From: Providencia sp. PROV188
GTDB lineage: Bacteria; Pseudomonadota; Gammaproteobacteria; Enterobacterales; Enterobacteriaceae
DNA length: 64,000 nucleotides
Assembly (NCBI RefSeq): GCF_027595165.1
Contig: NZ_CP097291.1
Location: forward strand, 1,922,001 to 1,986,000
Direction of reading: 5' to 3'
Position 1 is the first letter of the stretch. Every line of letters begins with the position of its first letter. This document shows positions 9,027 through 17,885 of the stretch, piece by piece. The translations under genes were made by a program, and so were the position numbers. The notes beneath the pieces are model-generated. The model made no database searches. It saw nothing but the letters and a program-made list of their open reading frames with translations, and had not been told where the DNA came from.

Positions 9027-10217
9027 ATGAGCAAATTAGATCCCTATTTCGGTGAGTTTGGTGGGCAATATGTCCCAGAAATTTTGATCCCAGCATTGAA
9101 CCAGCTAGAAGATGCCTTTATTGACGCACAAAATGATCCTGCGTTCTTAACGGAATTCCATGATCTACTTAAAAATTATGCAGGTCGTCCAACCGCATTA
9201 ACCCTGTGCCGCAACCTGACGGCGGGTACCAAAACGAAGCTTTATTTAAAGCGCGAAGATTTACTCCACGGTGGCGCGCACAAAACCAACCAGGTGTTGG
9301 GTCAAGCATTGCTCGCCAAACGTATGGGTAAAAATGAAATTATCGCTGAAACTGGCGCGGGTCAGCATGGTGTTGCTACCGCCCTTGCTTGCGCCTTATT
9401 AAATATGAAGTGCCGCATCTACATGGGTGCAAAAGACGTTGAGCGTCAATCTCCAAACGTGTTTCGTATGAAGCTAATGGGCGCCGAAGTGATCCCTGTA
9501 CATAGCGGCTCTGCAACCTTAAAAGATGCTTGTAATGAAGCGCTAAGAGACTGGTCTGGCAGTTATGAAACCGCACACTATTTATTAGGGACTGCGGCAG
9601 GCCCTCACCCATATCCGACTATTGTACGTGAATTTCAACGCATGATCGGTGATGAAGCAAAACAGCAAATTTTAGATAAAGAAGGTCGCCTACCGGATGC
9701 GGTGATCGCCTGTATCGGTGGTGGTTCCAACGCTATCGGTCTGTTCGCTTCGTTTATTCCTGAAGAAAACGTCGGGTTAATTGGTGTTGAGCCTGCCGGT
9801 CACGGTATTGAATCAGGGCAACATGGTGCACCGTTAAAACATGGTCGTATTGGGATTTATTTCGGTATGAAATCCCCTATGATGCAAACCTCTGAAGGGC
9901 AGATTGAAGAATCTTACTCCATTTCAGCAGGGTTAGATTTCCCATCAGTGGGGCCTCAACATGCGCACTTAAACAGTATTGGTCGTGCTGAATATGTTTC
10001 GATTACCGATGATGAAGCGCTAAACGCCTTTAAATTGCTGTCACGCAAAGAAGGGATTATTCCTGCATTAGAGTCATCTCATGCATTAGCGTATGCCCTC
10101 AAAATGGCAGAGCAAAATCCAAATAAAGAGCAGTTGTTAATTGTCAATTTATCCGGTCGTGGTGATAAAGACATTTTTACGGTACATGATATTTTGACCA
10201 GCAAAGGGGAAATCTAA
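9027..10217 (+). CDS. trpB: Tryptophan synthase beta chain
   Basis: TrpB is the PLP-dependent subunit that joins indole with serine to give tryptophan. In the 396-residue protein the PLP Lys lies in HGGAHKTNQ (near residue 87), the phosphate-binding loop is GGGSNAIG, and the catalytic Glu is in AETGAGQHG. It follows trpC after 54 nt. Its stop overlaps the trpA start as TAATG, matching the 1:1 stoichiometry of the alpha2-beta2 complex. Confidence 0.98.
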   Translation: MSKLDPYFGEFGGQYVPEILIPALNQLEDAFIDAQNDPAFLTEFHDLLKNYAGRPTALTLCRNLTAGTKTKLYLKREDLLHGGAHKTNQVLGQALLAKRMGKNEIIAETGAGQHGVATALACALLNMKCRIYMGAKDVERQSPNVFRMKLMGAEVIPVHSGSATLKDACNEALRDWSGSYETAHYLLGTAAGPHPYPTIVREFQRMIGDEAKQQILDKEGRLPDAVIACIGGGSNAIGLFASFIPEENVGLIGVEPAGHGIESGQHGAPLKHGRIGIYFGMKSPMMQTSEGQIEESYSISAGLDFPSVGPQHAHLNSIGRAEYVSITDDEALNAFKLLSRKEGIIPALESSHALAYALKMAEQNPNKEQLLIVNLSGRGDKDIFTVHDILTSKGEI

Positions 10218-11023
10218 TGACGCGTTATACTCAACTTTTTCAGCGTTTAAACCAACAAAACCAAGGCGCTTTTGTTCCCTTTGTCACGTTAGGTGACCCT
10301 GATGCCGAGCTTTCTTTAAAAATTGTCGATGCATTAATTGCAGGAGGTGCGGATGCCTTAGAAATTGGCATCCCCTTCTCTGACCCTTTAGCGGATGGTC
10401 CCACAATTCAAAATGCCAATTTACGTGCCTTTAAAAGCGAGATCACACCGACGTTATGCTTCGAGTTATTAGCGCGTATTCGAGCCAAACACCCCGATAT
10501 GCCGATAGGGTTATTGGTTTATGCTAATTTAGTTTTCACCAATGGGATCGACTATTTTTATCAACGTTGCCAACAAGCTGGCGTAGATTCCGTTTTAGTT
10601 GCCGATGTGCCAATGCGTGAATCAAAGCCGTTCCGTGAATCAGCCATCACCCACGGCATCGCCCCAATCTTTATTTGTCCACCAAATGGGGATGACGCAC
10701 TGCTAAAAGAGATTGGAGAACATAGCCAAGGTTATACGTATTTACTCTCTCGCGCAGGCGTCACTGGTACAGAGCAGCGAGCGCAAATGCCATTAACTCA
10801 TTTAGTGAGCAAATTAACCCAATATGGCGCAGCACCTGCACTTCAAGGATTTGGTATTTCGGAGCCTGCTCAAGTGACTGAAGCGATTCGTAATGGCGCT
10901 GCGGGGGCAATATCGGGTTCTGCTGTGGTAAAAATCATTGAAAATAACCTACAACAACCACAAGAAATGCTCAGTAAATTAACGACGTTTGTGGCAAATA
11001 TGAAAGCCGCCACACAAAAATAG
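10217..11023 (+). CDS. trpA: Tryptophan synthase alpha chain
   Basis: TrpA cleaves indole-3-glycerol phosphate and passes indole through a tunnel to TrpB. The 268-residue TIM barrel carries the catalytic Glu in [11 protein letters not shown] / [16 protein letters not shown] and Asp in that second block, the flexible loop around [12 protein letters not shown], and the phosphate site in GFGIS and GAISGSAVV. It is the last gene of the operon and is followed 30 nt later by a strong terminator. Confidence 0.98.
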   Translation: MTRYTQLFQRLNQQNQGAFVPFVTLGDPDAELSLKIVDALIAGGADALEIGIPFSDPLADGPTIQNANLRAFKSEITPTLCFELLARIRAKHPDMPIGLLVYANLVFTNGIDYFYQRCQQAGVDSVLVADVPMRESKPFRESAITHGIAPIFICPPNGDDALLKEIGEHSQGYTYLLSRAGVTGTEQRAQMPLTHLVSKLTQYGAAPALQGFGISEPAQVTEAIRNGAAGAISGSAVVKIIENNLQQPQEMLSKLTTFVANMKAATQK

Positions 11024-11053
11024 TACCTTAATTTATTTTCTTCATTGTGTCAG

Positions 11054-11083
11054 AAAGCCATCAATAATTTGATGGCTTTTTTC
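11054..11083 (+). terminator. Terminator of the trp operon
   Basis: AAAGCCATCA pairs perfectly with TGATGGCTTT over a six-base loop, and the T-run continues to 11082. Confidence 0.9.
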
Positions 11084-11330
11084 ATTTCAAATAGCCGTTA
11101 ATGCATTCAATGGTTTCTGTCAAATTTCCACTTTGCGGATAATATTTAAAATATATTAGGTAAAGTTACTCAGACTAATTTAGTTTAAATATCCATCTTG
11201 ATATTTAATTATAAAATTAAATTTTCACTCTGATTATTGGCCTTTTTTGATATTGTGAATTTAATGTTAAATAAAATATAAGTGATTTAACATTGAGTTC
11301 TCTGCTTATTATATTCTTTATTCTCTAAAA
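11084..11330. other. AT-rich spacer between trpA and ompW
   Basis: These 247 bases between two convergent terminators are strongly AT-rich. I see no ORF with a ribosome site and no hairpin. E. coli has the yciGFE stress genes here; they are absent. Confidence 0.5.
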
Positions 11331-11361
11331 ACGAAAAATCCGGGAATAAATTCCCGGATTT
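11331..11361 (-). terminator. Terminator of ompW
   Basis: AAATCCGGGAA pairs perfectly with TTCCCGGATTT around a four-base loop, and the minus strand continues with T residues. It lies 60 nt past the ompW stop. Confidence 0.85.
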
Positions 11362-11420
11362 CTTTACTGCTTTCTAATCCATTAGCGAGCAAGAATAAAC
11401 TTGCCGAAGTCCTTAAGAAA

Positions 11421-12068
11421 TTAGAAGCGGTAACCCACACCAAACATAAATACAAATGGGTCTAAACGTGTATCAACTTTAACGCGGTCTTCACCAGCTT
11501 TGAATTTAACGTCAGTGTCAATATTCATCCACCAAACAGAGGCGTTTAACATCCAGTTTTCATCAAGCATGTAATCCATACCTGCTTGCGCTGCAAAGCC
11601 CCAAGAGCTTGACAGGTCTAGGTCAGACAGACCTGCTTCTTTACCAGTACTATTAAATTTCTCATCAAAGAAGAACGTATAGTTCAGACCTGCACCTAAA
11701 TAAGGACGCAGTTTATCTTCTTTGCCACCGAAGTAATATTGAGCCATCAGAGTTGGTGGTAAGTGTTTAACTGTTGCGATATTTCCTGTTGGACCAGTAC
11801 CAACTTTATGCTCAAAAGGAGTCGCTGCTAATAATTCCACACCAATATTATCGGTGATCATATAACCGAAAGTTAAACCTAATTGGGTATTATTATTTGC
11901 ATCAAAATGACCTAAATTCGCATTGCCCAGTTTAACATCGTCCCCGCCAACATTTGGTCTTACAGTAGCTGTACCTGCACGGAATAAAAAGTCGCCAGCT
12001 TCATGAGCAAATGAAGCCGCTGGAGCTAAAGTTGCAGCAGCCAATACAAGCGCAGTGAGTTTTTTCAT
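11421..12068 (-). CDS. ompW: Outer membrane protein OmpW
   Basis: OmpW is an eight-stranded outer-membrane beta-barrel implicated in passage of small hydrophobic compounds and in survival under anaerobic and oxidative stress. From ATG at 12068 the product is 215 residues. It has a signal peptide ending in SFA (about residue 21), then HEAGDFLFRAG at the mature N-terminus and the family blocks NNTQLGLTF, IGVELLAATPF and LPPTLMAQYYFG. It ends in the aromatic YRF that BAM recognises. The frame is open to 12080, but the GGGA site favours 12068. The upstream region holds an exact FNR box and a degenerate one, consistent with the oxygen-controlled ompW of E. coli. Confidence 0.95.
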   Translation of the reverse strand: MKKLTALVLAAATLAPAASFAHEAGDFLFRAGTATVRPNVGGDDVKLGNANLGHFDANNNTQLGLTFGYMITDNIGVELLAATPFEHKVGTGPTGNIATVKHLPPTLMAQYYFGGKEDKLRPYLGAGLNYTFFFDEKFNSTGKEAGLSDLDLSSSWGFAAQAGMDYMLDENWMLNASVWWMNIDTDVKFKAGEDRVKVDTRLDPFVFMFGVGYRF

Positions 12069-12103
12069 TGTCAATCCCATTCCTATGTTTATTATTTAGC
12101 AAA

Positions 12104-12140
12104 AATATAGCCTATTCTTAAATTTAATATTCAAATCAAG
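12104..12140 (-). promoter_or_regulatory. Candidate ompW promoter with degenerate FNR site
   Basis: On the minus strand TTGATTTGAATATT (12140-12127) has a perfect left FNR half-site and a poor right one. TATATT at 12109-12104 could be the -10 box, which would put the FNR-like element roughly at -37 to -42, the usual activating position. The -10 assignment is tentative. Confidence 0.4.
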
Positions 12141-12213
12141 ATCACATCTTTTGCTAATTTATATATTTCTTAATAAAGCTGAGTTTATTATTCCATTACT
12201 GGTTTTTTCTATT

Positions 12214-12227
12214 TTGATTTGAATCAA
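12214..12227. promoter_or_regulatory. Exact FNR box between ompW and yciC
   Basis: TTGAT-TTGA-ATCAA matches the FNR consensus TTGATnnnnATCAA at every specified base. It lies about 150 bp upstream of ompW and 250 bp upstream of yciC in the divergent spacer. It probably serves ompW, since FNR control of ompW is known in E. coli. Confidence 0.8.
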
Positions 12228-12475
12228 TTTTCATGAAATAACTATTAAAATAAAAAATGATTTTATATTAATGGCTAATTAAATCACGATTTAAATATAT
12301 ATTTAAAATACACCTTTAAGATTATTCTTTATTAATAGTGATACACTCATTTATGGTGTAGCACACTTATTTAGGCTAACTCCCAGACTTTTCTTATCTT
12401 TCTCTACCTATACGTCCGATACTCAGTTACAATCACCGTCAAATTTTTATTCCGTTTGTAGATAGGAGCAGTTAC

Positions 12476-13231
12476 ATGTCCATTTCGGCCAACTCACTCT
12501 TTCGTGACAGCATCAACTTTTTTAAAAACCAGTTGAATGGCCTCTTCACCATTGTGTTAATCGCCACCGCAATCAGCGTGATTGTCTACGCAATGTTAAT
12601 TCCTAATGAACGGATGATTGGCGTGTTACTTGAAGCGCAGAACCAGCTACTTGATGCGGGCAATGCTGGGTTACAGAATTGGGTACTGAACTTACCTGAA
12701 GATGAGAAAAACAGCATTCTACGTGTGTCTATGGGCTTGATTTTATCCGTCGCATTGGGAAGCTTGGTCCTGATGTGCGGCGTGCTCTCTTATATCGCCA
12801 ATTTATCTCGCGGTGAAGCCGTGAACGGGACTCAGGCATTAGTTTCATCATTACCTAAAGCCCCTGCGATGTTCCTGCTGCTGATTATCTGTTCCCTATT
12901 AATTCAGCTTGGTATCACCTTGATGGTACTTCCTGGTCTGATTTTGGCGATTGGCTTTTCTCTTGCCCCTGCCATTTTAATGAATGAAAAAGTGAATCCG
13001 TTTAATGCCATGGGCAAAAGCTGGAAGTTGGCATTTGCCAATTGGCGTATCGCTGCCCCAATGATTTTAATTTGGATGGCAACGCAAATGTTAGTCAGCA
13101 TGCTGTTAAGCAGCCTGCAACTAAATCACATTGTGGTCAATGGTATTTCATTCCTGATCAACAACATGATTGCCGCTTTTGCCTTAATTTACTTTTTCCG
13201 TTTATATATGCTGAGCAGCAAAAACGCATAA
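12476..13231 (+). CDS. yciC: YciC, UPF0259 inner-membrane protein
   Basis: This is a 251-residue inner-membrane protein of unknown biochemical role. About five or six hydrophobic helices are visible, near residues 20-40, 86-112, 130-160, 163-178 and 195-245. Its Pro-Gly turn (VLPGLILAIGFSLAPAIL) is typical of the family. A strong AGGAG lies 7 nt before the ATG. In E. coli yciC, yciB and yciA are adjacent; here a SulP transporter on the other strand separates yciC from yciB. The 407-nt divergent spacer before it is AT-rich and contains the FNR box. Confidence 0.92.
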   Translation: MSISANSLFRDSINFFKNQLNGLFTIVLIATAISVIVYAMLIPNERMIGVLLEAQNQLLDAGNAGLQNWVLNLPEDEKNSILRVSMGLILSVALGSLVLMCGVLSYIANLSRGEAVNGTQALVSSLPKAPAMFLLLIICSLLIQLGITLMVLPGLILAIGFSLAPAILMNEKVNPFNAMGKSWKLAFANWRIAAPMILIWMATQMLVSMLLSSLQLNHIVVNGISFLINNMIAAFALIYFFRLYMLSSKNA

Positions 13232-13253
13232 ATAGAAACAGATTTAATGATCA

Positions 13254-13289
13254 AAAAGGGCGTCTCTTCAAAGTGACGCCCTTTTGTTT
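13254..13289. terminator. Bidirectional terminator between yciC and the SulP gene
   Basis: AAAAGGGCGTC pairs with GACGCCCTTTT over a 10-base loop. T-runs on both strands allow it to end both converging genes. Confidence 0.85.
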
Positions 13290-13306
13290 TTCATCCTATC
13301 ATACCA

Positions 13307-15061
13307 TTACTCTGACAACTTACTATTGACGGTTCCTTCCTCGCTCTCCTTGCGTTCTTCAACACTTTTTTGCTGAATATGCTGCTTACTCTGGATCAAG
13401 CGGATAGCGAAATAGATATCTGGCACCACCAGTAAATCATCATCAGAACGACTAATTTTATTTTGTGATAACCAACGGTTTAGAGATGTCCGTCGTCCTG
13501 CTAGCACCAGCGTGACCCCTTTCGCTTTTAATGACGTCACGAGCTCGTTAAGTGCCGAAAATACACTCACATCGTTATGGGTAAAGCTGACCGCTGCATC
13601 GACAATGACCCACGCCGGACGTTTACGTTCGCTATCTATATGCTTATTTAACCGATCTTTAAAATAGTTCACATTGAAATAGGTCAGCGGTGAGTTAAAA
13701 CGATAAATCAGCACGCCTTCAACCGCCTGAATATCATTATCCGGGTTCATTGAGTGCAACATACCCTGCTCGTCAACACCCAATAACTGATCTGTCGGGC
13801 GGAATATCACCCGCAAAAATTGCAGCAAACCTAACAACACGGCAAAGCCCACTCCGCTGATCAAGCCGACCACTAACACCGCACATAAAGTAAAAACGCA
13901 TAAGAAAAAAGCTTGTCGGTTACGTTTACGCATGGCATAAATGCTGCGAAAGCTGATCAGTGAAAATGTTGAGACCACCAGCACCATACCTAATGCGGGC
14001 ATCGGAATATAACCCAGCAGATCTATTGAAAATAGCAATACCACCAAAATAGTGAGCGCAGCAATGACCGATACCATCTGTGTTTTACCGCCCATCATAT
14101 CGTTCACAGCAGTTCGGCTACTGGCCGCACTCACAGCAAACCCTTGAGATAATGCAGAAGCGATATTCGCCATGCCTAAGGCTCGTAGCTCTTGATCAGC
14201 ATCCACGGTATAACCATTTTTGCTAGCAAAGCTCCGCGCCGTCATCATAAAGCTCACAAAGCTGATGACTGCCAAGTTTAAGGATGGCGTCACCAAATCC
14301 CGCAATAAGCCGGGGTTAAAATCAGGAGCCGCTATCGAGGGTAACCCATTACCAAGATTACCGACGGTGCTAATGCCATATTGCTCAAGATTGAAAACAA
14401 TGCTGGCGCTCGTTGCCAAGACCATCGCAATTAACAGTGATGGCCACTTACTGCGTATCCGTTTGATAACCATCGTCACAGTAAGTGTTAACACCGCCAC
14501 CGCTAATGTCGGAATATGGGTTTCAGGTAGCGCAAGCGGTAATGCCACTAAACGCTCAATAAACCCGGAAGGAAGGGAATCAATACCGAAAATTTTACCT
14601 AGTTGACTGACAATAATAGTTAGTGCGACCCCATTTAATAACCCTTGTAAAATCGGCCCTGATAAAAAATCCGCAAACATCCCCAGACGAAAACGTGCCG
14701 CAATCAAGCACCATATTCCCGTCATTAAACTCATTACAATAATTAATTGCCAACGGGTATTCTCATCCCCCATCGCCAAGGGCGCAACGGCAGCGGCGAT
14801 CACCGCACAAGTTGCCGCATCCGGTCCAATGATTAATTGTTTAGAGGTTCCAAACAATGCATACATCAGCATTGGTAAAATACAAGCATATAGCCCGACA
14901 ATGGCATTGATCCCCATGAGTTCAGCATAAGCAATTGCCACAGGCAGCGCCACGGCGGCGACCGACAACCCCGCTTTCACATCCGGTCCCAAGTTCGCCA
15001 ACTGATATTGGCTAAAGGTTTGTAAACCGGGCATCAGATTAAATAATCGCGCCTTTATCAT
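13307..15061 (-). CDS. SulP-family anion transporter with STAS domain
   Basis: This 584-residue protein belongs to the SLC26/SulP family of inner-membrane transporters for sulfate, bicarbonate or dicarboxylates; the substrate cannot be read from sequence. The membrane part (about residues 25-415) begins with the family signature around DVKAGLSVAAVALPVAIAYAEL, followed by GLYACILPML and IIGPDAATCAVIAA. A cytoplasmic STAS domain follows, about residues 435-555 (VLIYRFNSPLTYFN, WVIVDAAVSFTHNDVSV, VTLVLAGRR). It differs clearly from E. coli DauA. It sits between yciC and yciB, which are adjacent in E. coli, so it is an insertion or a lineage-specific gene. The tail after residue 560 is Lys/Glu/Ser-rich. 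Confidence 0.9.
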   Translation of the reverse strand: MIKARLFNLMPGLQTFSQYQLANLGPDVKAGLSVAAVALPVAIAYAELMGINAIVGLYACILPMLMYALFGTSKQLIIGPDAATCAVIAAAVAPLAMGDENTRWQLIIVMSLMTGIWCLIAARFRLGMFADFLSGPILQGLLNGVALTIIVSQLGKIFGIDSLPSGFIERLVALPLALPETHIPTLAVAVLTLTVTMVIKRIRSKWPSLLIAMVLATSASIVFNLEQYGISTVGNLGNGLPSIAAPDFNPGLLRDLVTPSLNLAVISFVSFMMTARSFASKNGYTVDADQELRALGMANIASALSQGFAVSAASSRTAVNDMMGGKTQMVSVIAALTILVVLLFSIDLLGYIPMPALGMVLVVSTFSLISFRSIYAMRKRNRQAFFLCVFTLCAVLVVGLISGVGFAVLLGLLQFLRVIFRPTDQLLGVDEQGMLHSMNPDNDIQAVEGVLIYRFNSPLTYFNVNYFKDRLNKHIDSERKRPAWVIVDAAVSFTHNDVSVFSALNELVTSLKAKGVTLVLAGRRTSLNRWLSQNKISRSDDDLLVVPDIYFAIRLIQSKQHIQQKSVEERKESEEGTVNSKLSE

Positions 15062-15255
15062 GGGAAAAAATCTCTAAAAATTAATCAGTTAATTTCTTGT
15101 GTAGACTATTTATATCCGAACTATTAAAGTTTATCTAGGACTAAGTCAAATAAGGGTAAAATAGTGCAAATTTGATTGGTTTGCAGGCTTAACTCTTGGT
15201 AAAAAAGAGCAAACTTTTAACAATCTGCGCAAAATCAGTTAAACTACGCCACTAT

Positions 15256-15300
15256 GTTTAAGTTGACTCCGTTTGAATTGACTATATTTAAGCTGACTAT
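15256..15300. repeat. Three 15-bp direct repeats upstream of yciB
   Basis: GTTTAAGTTGACTCC, GTTTGAATTGACTAT and ATTTAAGCTGACTAT occur head to tail with a common core TTTrA-ryTGACT. The array ends 29 bp before the yciB start, inside the probable promoter or leader, so it could be a regulator-binding array; each unit also resembles a -35 box. Confidence 0.8.
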
Positions 15301-15329
15301 ATTCACGTTAAGGATCTGAATCCACTGTT

Positions 15330-15890
15330 ATGAAACAACTTATTGATTTTATTCCTTTGGTTATCTTTTTTCTCTTTTATAAGCAATACGACATTTATGT
15401 TGCTAGTCAGTCATTACTGATAACCACCCCAATTTCCTTACTGGTCACTTACTTCATTTATAAAAAAGTGGAAAGAGTGGCAAAAATCACCTGTGCGATT
15501 GTGATGGTATTTGCAGGGTTAACGGTGTTATTTCACAGCGCTGACTTTATCAAATGGAAAGTCACCATTATTTATGCTCTGTTTGGTATTGCTCTATTTG
15601 CGAGCCAATGGTTTACAGAAAAACCGCTCATCCAAAGAATGCTGGGTAGCAATCAAGAAATTAAATTAGCGGATAGCTATTGGTTAAAATTAAATACCGC
15701 TTGGGGTATTTTCTTTATTGCTTGCGCTGTTATTAATATTTACGTGGCATATTGGATGGCTGAGAGTGTTTGGGTCAACTTTAAAGTGTTTGGATTGACG
15801 GCTGGCACCTTAATTTTCACGATCCTTAGCGTGGTATATATTTTCAAACACATGACTAAAGAACCTCAGGCGGAAAAGCCAAAAGAGTAA
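15330..15890 (+). CDS. yciB: Inner-membrane-spanning protein YciB (septation protein A family)
   Basis: YciB is a small polytopic membrane protein linked to cell-envelope synthesis and elongation/division. The 186-residue product starts like E. coli YciB (MKQLIDFIPLVIFFLFYK). It has about five hydrophobic segments (residues 5-20, 27-45, 52-68, 77-92, 118-140 and 150-172), with the conserved blocks FIKWKVTIIYALFG, KPLIQRMLG and WVNFKVFGLT. Spacing from the nearest Shine-Dalgarno-like AAGGA is long. It is followed by its own terminator before yciA. Confidence 0.94.
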   Translation: MKQLIDFIPLVIFFLFYKQYDIYVASQSLLITTPISLLVTYFIYKKVERVAKITCAIVMVFAGLTVLFHSADFIKWKVTIIYALFGIALFASQWFTEKPLIQRMLGSNQEIKLADSYWLKLNTAWGIFFIACAVINIYVAYWMAESVWVNFKVFGLTAGTLIFTILSVVYIFKHMTKEPQAEKPKE

Positions 15891-15922
15891 TTTATTTCTT
15901 CGAAATATTATGATGATAAATA

Positions 15923-15948
15923 AGCTGCGCACTTTCGCAGCTTTTTTA
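15923..15948 (+). terminator. Terminator of yciB
   Basis: AGCTGCG pairs with CGCAGCT and is followed by six T, 33 nt after the yciB stop. Confidence 0.85.
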
Positions 15949-16079
15949 TGCCTATCACAGTGATTTGTTACAATTATCTGTGACTGGATGTACTCTAGCG
16001 GTTTACTATACTTATGTTTGTTTGCTATAAATGAGCAACAAAATCATAGTGTTTAATTCCTTTTAATAAAGAGTTTGAT

Positions 16080-16505
16080 ATGCAATTACCTAACGGTGAA
16101 CTCGTTTTACGTACTTTGGCAATGCCTTCAGATACCAATGCGAATGGCGATATTTTTGGTGGCTGGCTAATGTCTCAAATGGATATTGGCGGCGCGATTT
16201 TAGCAAAAGAAATTGCTCTGGGTCGCGTAGTAACAGTGGCAGTCAATGGCATAAAATTTCAAAAATCAGTTGCTGTTGGTGATGTTGTTTGTTGTTATGC
16301 TCGCTGCTTAAAAACAGGGAAAAGCTCCGTCACTATCAATATTGAAGTGTGGGTGAAAAAAGTGGCAACCCATCCTGTAGGTCAGCGTTATCAAGCTACT
16401 GACGCGGTATTTACTTATGTGGCGGTCAATGATGACAATACGCCCCGTGCATTACCTGAAGATAAGCAACACTTCGAATTAGAAAGTTCGCAGCCTCAAG
16501 CTTAA
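16080..16505 (+). CDS. yciA: Acyl-CoA thioesterase YciA
   Basis: YciA hydrolyses a range of acyl-CoA esters and is a single hot-dog-fold protein that oligomerises. The 141-residue product contains the hallmark TNANGDIFGGWLMSQMDIGG (about residues 19-38) with the catalytic Asp, then VGDVVCCYARC and NIEVWVKKV. The 20-residue tail is more variable. A separate promoter is likely, because a terminator lies between yciB and yciA. Confidence 0.95.
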   Translation: MQLPNGELVLRTLAMPSDTNANGDIFGGWLMSQMDIGGAILAKEIALGRVVTVAVNGIKFQKSVAVGDVVCCYARCLKTGKSSVTINIEVWVKKVATHPVGQRYQATDAVFTYVAVNDDNTPRALPEDKQHFELESSQPQA

Positions 16506-16520
16506 TCATTCATATACAGT

Positions 16521-16547
16521 AAGGGCGCTTCATAAGCGCCCTTTTTT
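16521..16547. terminator. Bidirectional terminator between yciA and tonB
   Basis: AAGGGCGCTT and AAGCGCCCTT form a perfect 10-bp stem with a three-base loop. The plus strand continues with a T-run. The hairpin is symmetric enough to serve tonB too, although the A-run on that side is short. Confidence 0.85.
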
Positions 16548-16568
16548 GATCCCGATATTTCCTAGCAT

Positions 16569-17312
16569 TTAAGCTTGGCTGACTGTGCCATCTACTTTGA
16601 AGTAAATTTCAGTGGTATAACCTTTCGCTGGTAGCTTTTCATATTTCCAACGGTTCATTGCACGCTTCACATCGCGCTCAAACATCCCTTTAGGTGAAGC
16701 TTCAACAAACTCAATATTTTGCACTCGCCCATCTTCATCGATGTCATAACGTACTTTCACATAACCATTTTTTCCTAAGCGACGAGCGCGGTCTGGATAT
16801 TCAGGCGCTTGTTTACTTAATGCTTTTGGACCACGCTGACCAGTGGATTGGTTAGATGCTGTTGCATTATTTTTGACGTTAGTATCAGTTCCGCGCGTGT
16901 TGGTGACTTCTTTTGGCGTAGTATCTGTATTTGTGGATGGCGTTTTGTTCATCGCCAGTTGTTTTTCAACAGGTTTAACTGGCTCCTGAACTTTTTTCGG
17001 CTCTTTTTTAGGTTCTTTTTTCGGTTCAGGTTTCTTTTTTACTTCTGGTTTTTTCTGCGGTAAGACTATCGCTGGTTCAACAATAGGCTCGGGTTCAATG
17101 ATAGGTTCAGGTTCAACCACAGGCTCTGGCTCTGCCTGTGTTTCAGCTGGTGGAGTGGCTGCTGGTTCAGCAAAAGAAAGCATTGCTATCGAGATTGGCT
17201 CCTCAGGTTGAGGAAATTTCGGTTGATTAAAAATCCATGCCATTGCCAAGCCCGCATGAATTGATAATGAAACAGCAATGATCACTAACAGTCTGATACC
17301 ACGCATATGCAA
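16569..17312 (-). CDS. tonB: Energy-transducing protein TonB
   Basis: TonB transmits the proton-motive force from ExbB/ExbD to outer-membrane receptors for iron-siderophores and B12. The 247-residue protein has an N-terminal membrane anchor with the family SLSIHAGLAM helix (about residues 9-28). A long Pro/Glu then Lys/Pro periplasmic spacer follows (about residues 36-120, with PEPxxEPEP and KKPEPKKEPKK repeats), then the C-terminal TonB domain with GYVKVRYDIDEDG and WKYEKLP. The start is uncertain: TTG at 17312 has AGGG at ideal spacing, whereas ATG at 17306 lies 12 nt from it. The Fur-like box upstream fits iron control. Confidence 0.95.
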   Translation of the reverse strand: MHMRGIRLLVIIAVSLSIHAGLAMAWIFNQPKFPQPEEPISIAMLSFAEPAATPPAETQAEPEPVVEPEPIIEPEPIVEPAIVLPQKKPEVKKKPEPKKEPKKEPKKVQEPVKPVEKQLAMNKTPSTNTDTTPKEVTNTRGTDTNVKNNATASNQSTGQRGPKALSKQAPEYPDRARRLGKNGYVKVRYDIDEDGRVQNIEFVEASPKGMFERDVKRAMNRWKYEKLPAKGYTTEIYFKVDGTVSQA

Positions 17313-17360
17313 TTTTTACCCTACACCGTTTACTTATTGAATATGGCTAATAGTTTAAAT

Positions 17361-17379
17361 GCAAATAGCAATCATATTC
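17361..17379. promoter_or_regulatory. Candidate Fur box upstream of tonB
   Basis: GCAAATAGCAATCATATTC agrees with the 19-bp Fur consensus at 12 positions by my count, including AATCAT. It lies about 50 bp upstream of tonB, whose iron repression is established in E. coli. The match is moderate. Confidence 0.45.
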
Positions 17380-17430
17380 AATAAGGTTTAGCGAACAAAG
17401 TTAAAAATGTGAGTATAAACGTGAATACCC

Positions 17431-17604
17431 TTACTCAATCCACTGTGTAAATAACAGGGAATGACGGCGTTTATAGATGTCCATTTTGCGGAGCGAATAA
17501 ATGTGCATATTGCGGCGAGAGTGTCTTTCTAACCAACGGCGACGGCGGCGAACGACTTGTCTTAGCATTCTCCAGCGACCCACTTCTTGCCTACTGCGTC
17601 TCAT
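17431..17604 (-). CDS. yciY: Small basic protein YciY
   Basis: This is a 57-residue protein of unknown function with 17 arginines. It matches E. coli YciY in length and in the blocks RSRxEVGRWRM, RRxRWLExxSRRNM and IxSxRK. The start at 17604 has AAGGA 8 nt upstream. It lies between tonB and cls, as in E. coli, although kch and yciI are missing here. The basic, Trp-containing N-terminal half suggests nucleic-acid or membrane contact, but nothing is proven. It is easily missed because it is short. Confidence 0.85.
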   Translation of the reverse strand: MRRSRQEVGRWRMLRQVVRRRRRWLERHSRRNMHIYSLRKMDIYKRRHSLLFTQWIE

Positions 17605-17885
17605 CTTTTTAATCCTTATCAGGTGTATGTTCGTAACAGCGAAATATTATATGCCTTTGCTCACGAGAACCAAGTGGAAGTTATCAAAGTGTTGATGAAA
17701 TTTACCCCGTAAAAGAGAGGTAGATTCATTGAATTTGTCATTAATAGCACTTTTATCTATTTAACTCAGTTTTTATTCAGAACTTTTACTAAATTCTGGT
17801 ATGTTTATTCTTAGTCTATATTTAATAAGACATATTTTCTTTTTTCGACTCTTTTTCTCTCTGTCAGTGAGGCTTGTTATCCATT
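17605..17885. other. yciY-cls divergent spacer with orphan frame
   Basis: This spacer should hold the yciY and cls promoters. A plus-strand frame ending with TAA at 17712 reads as YVRNSEILYAFAHENQVEVI and continues KVLMKFTP, which has a protein-like pattern. It has no start of its own beyond the TAG at 17563-17565. It may be a remnant of a small gene or chance. The remainder is AT-rich. Confidence 0.4.

Noticed and set aside
14220..14606. 128-codon plus-strand frame
   Set aside because: It lies entirely opposite the SulP transporter gene.
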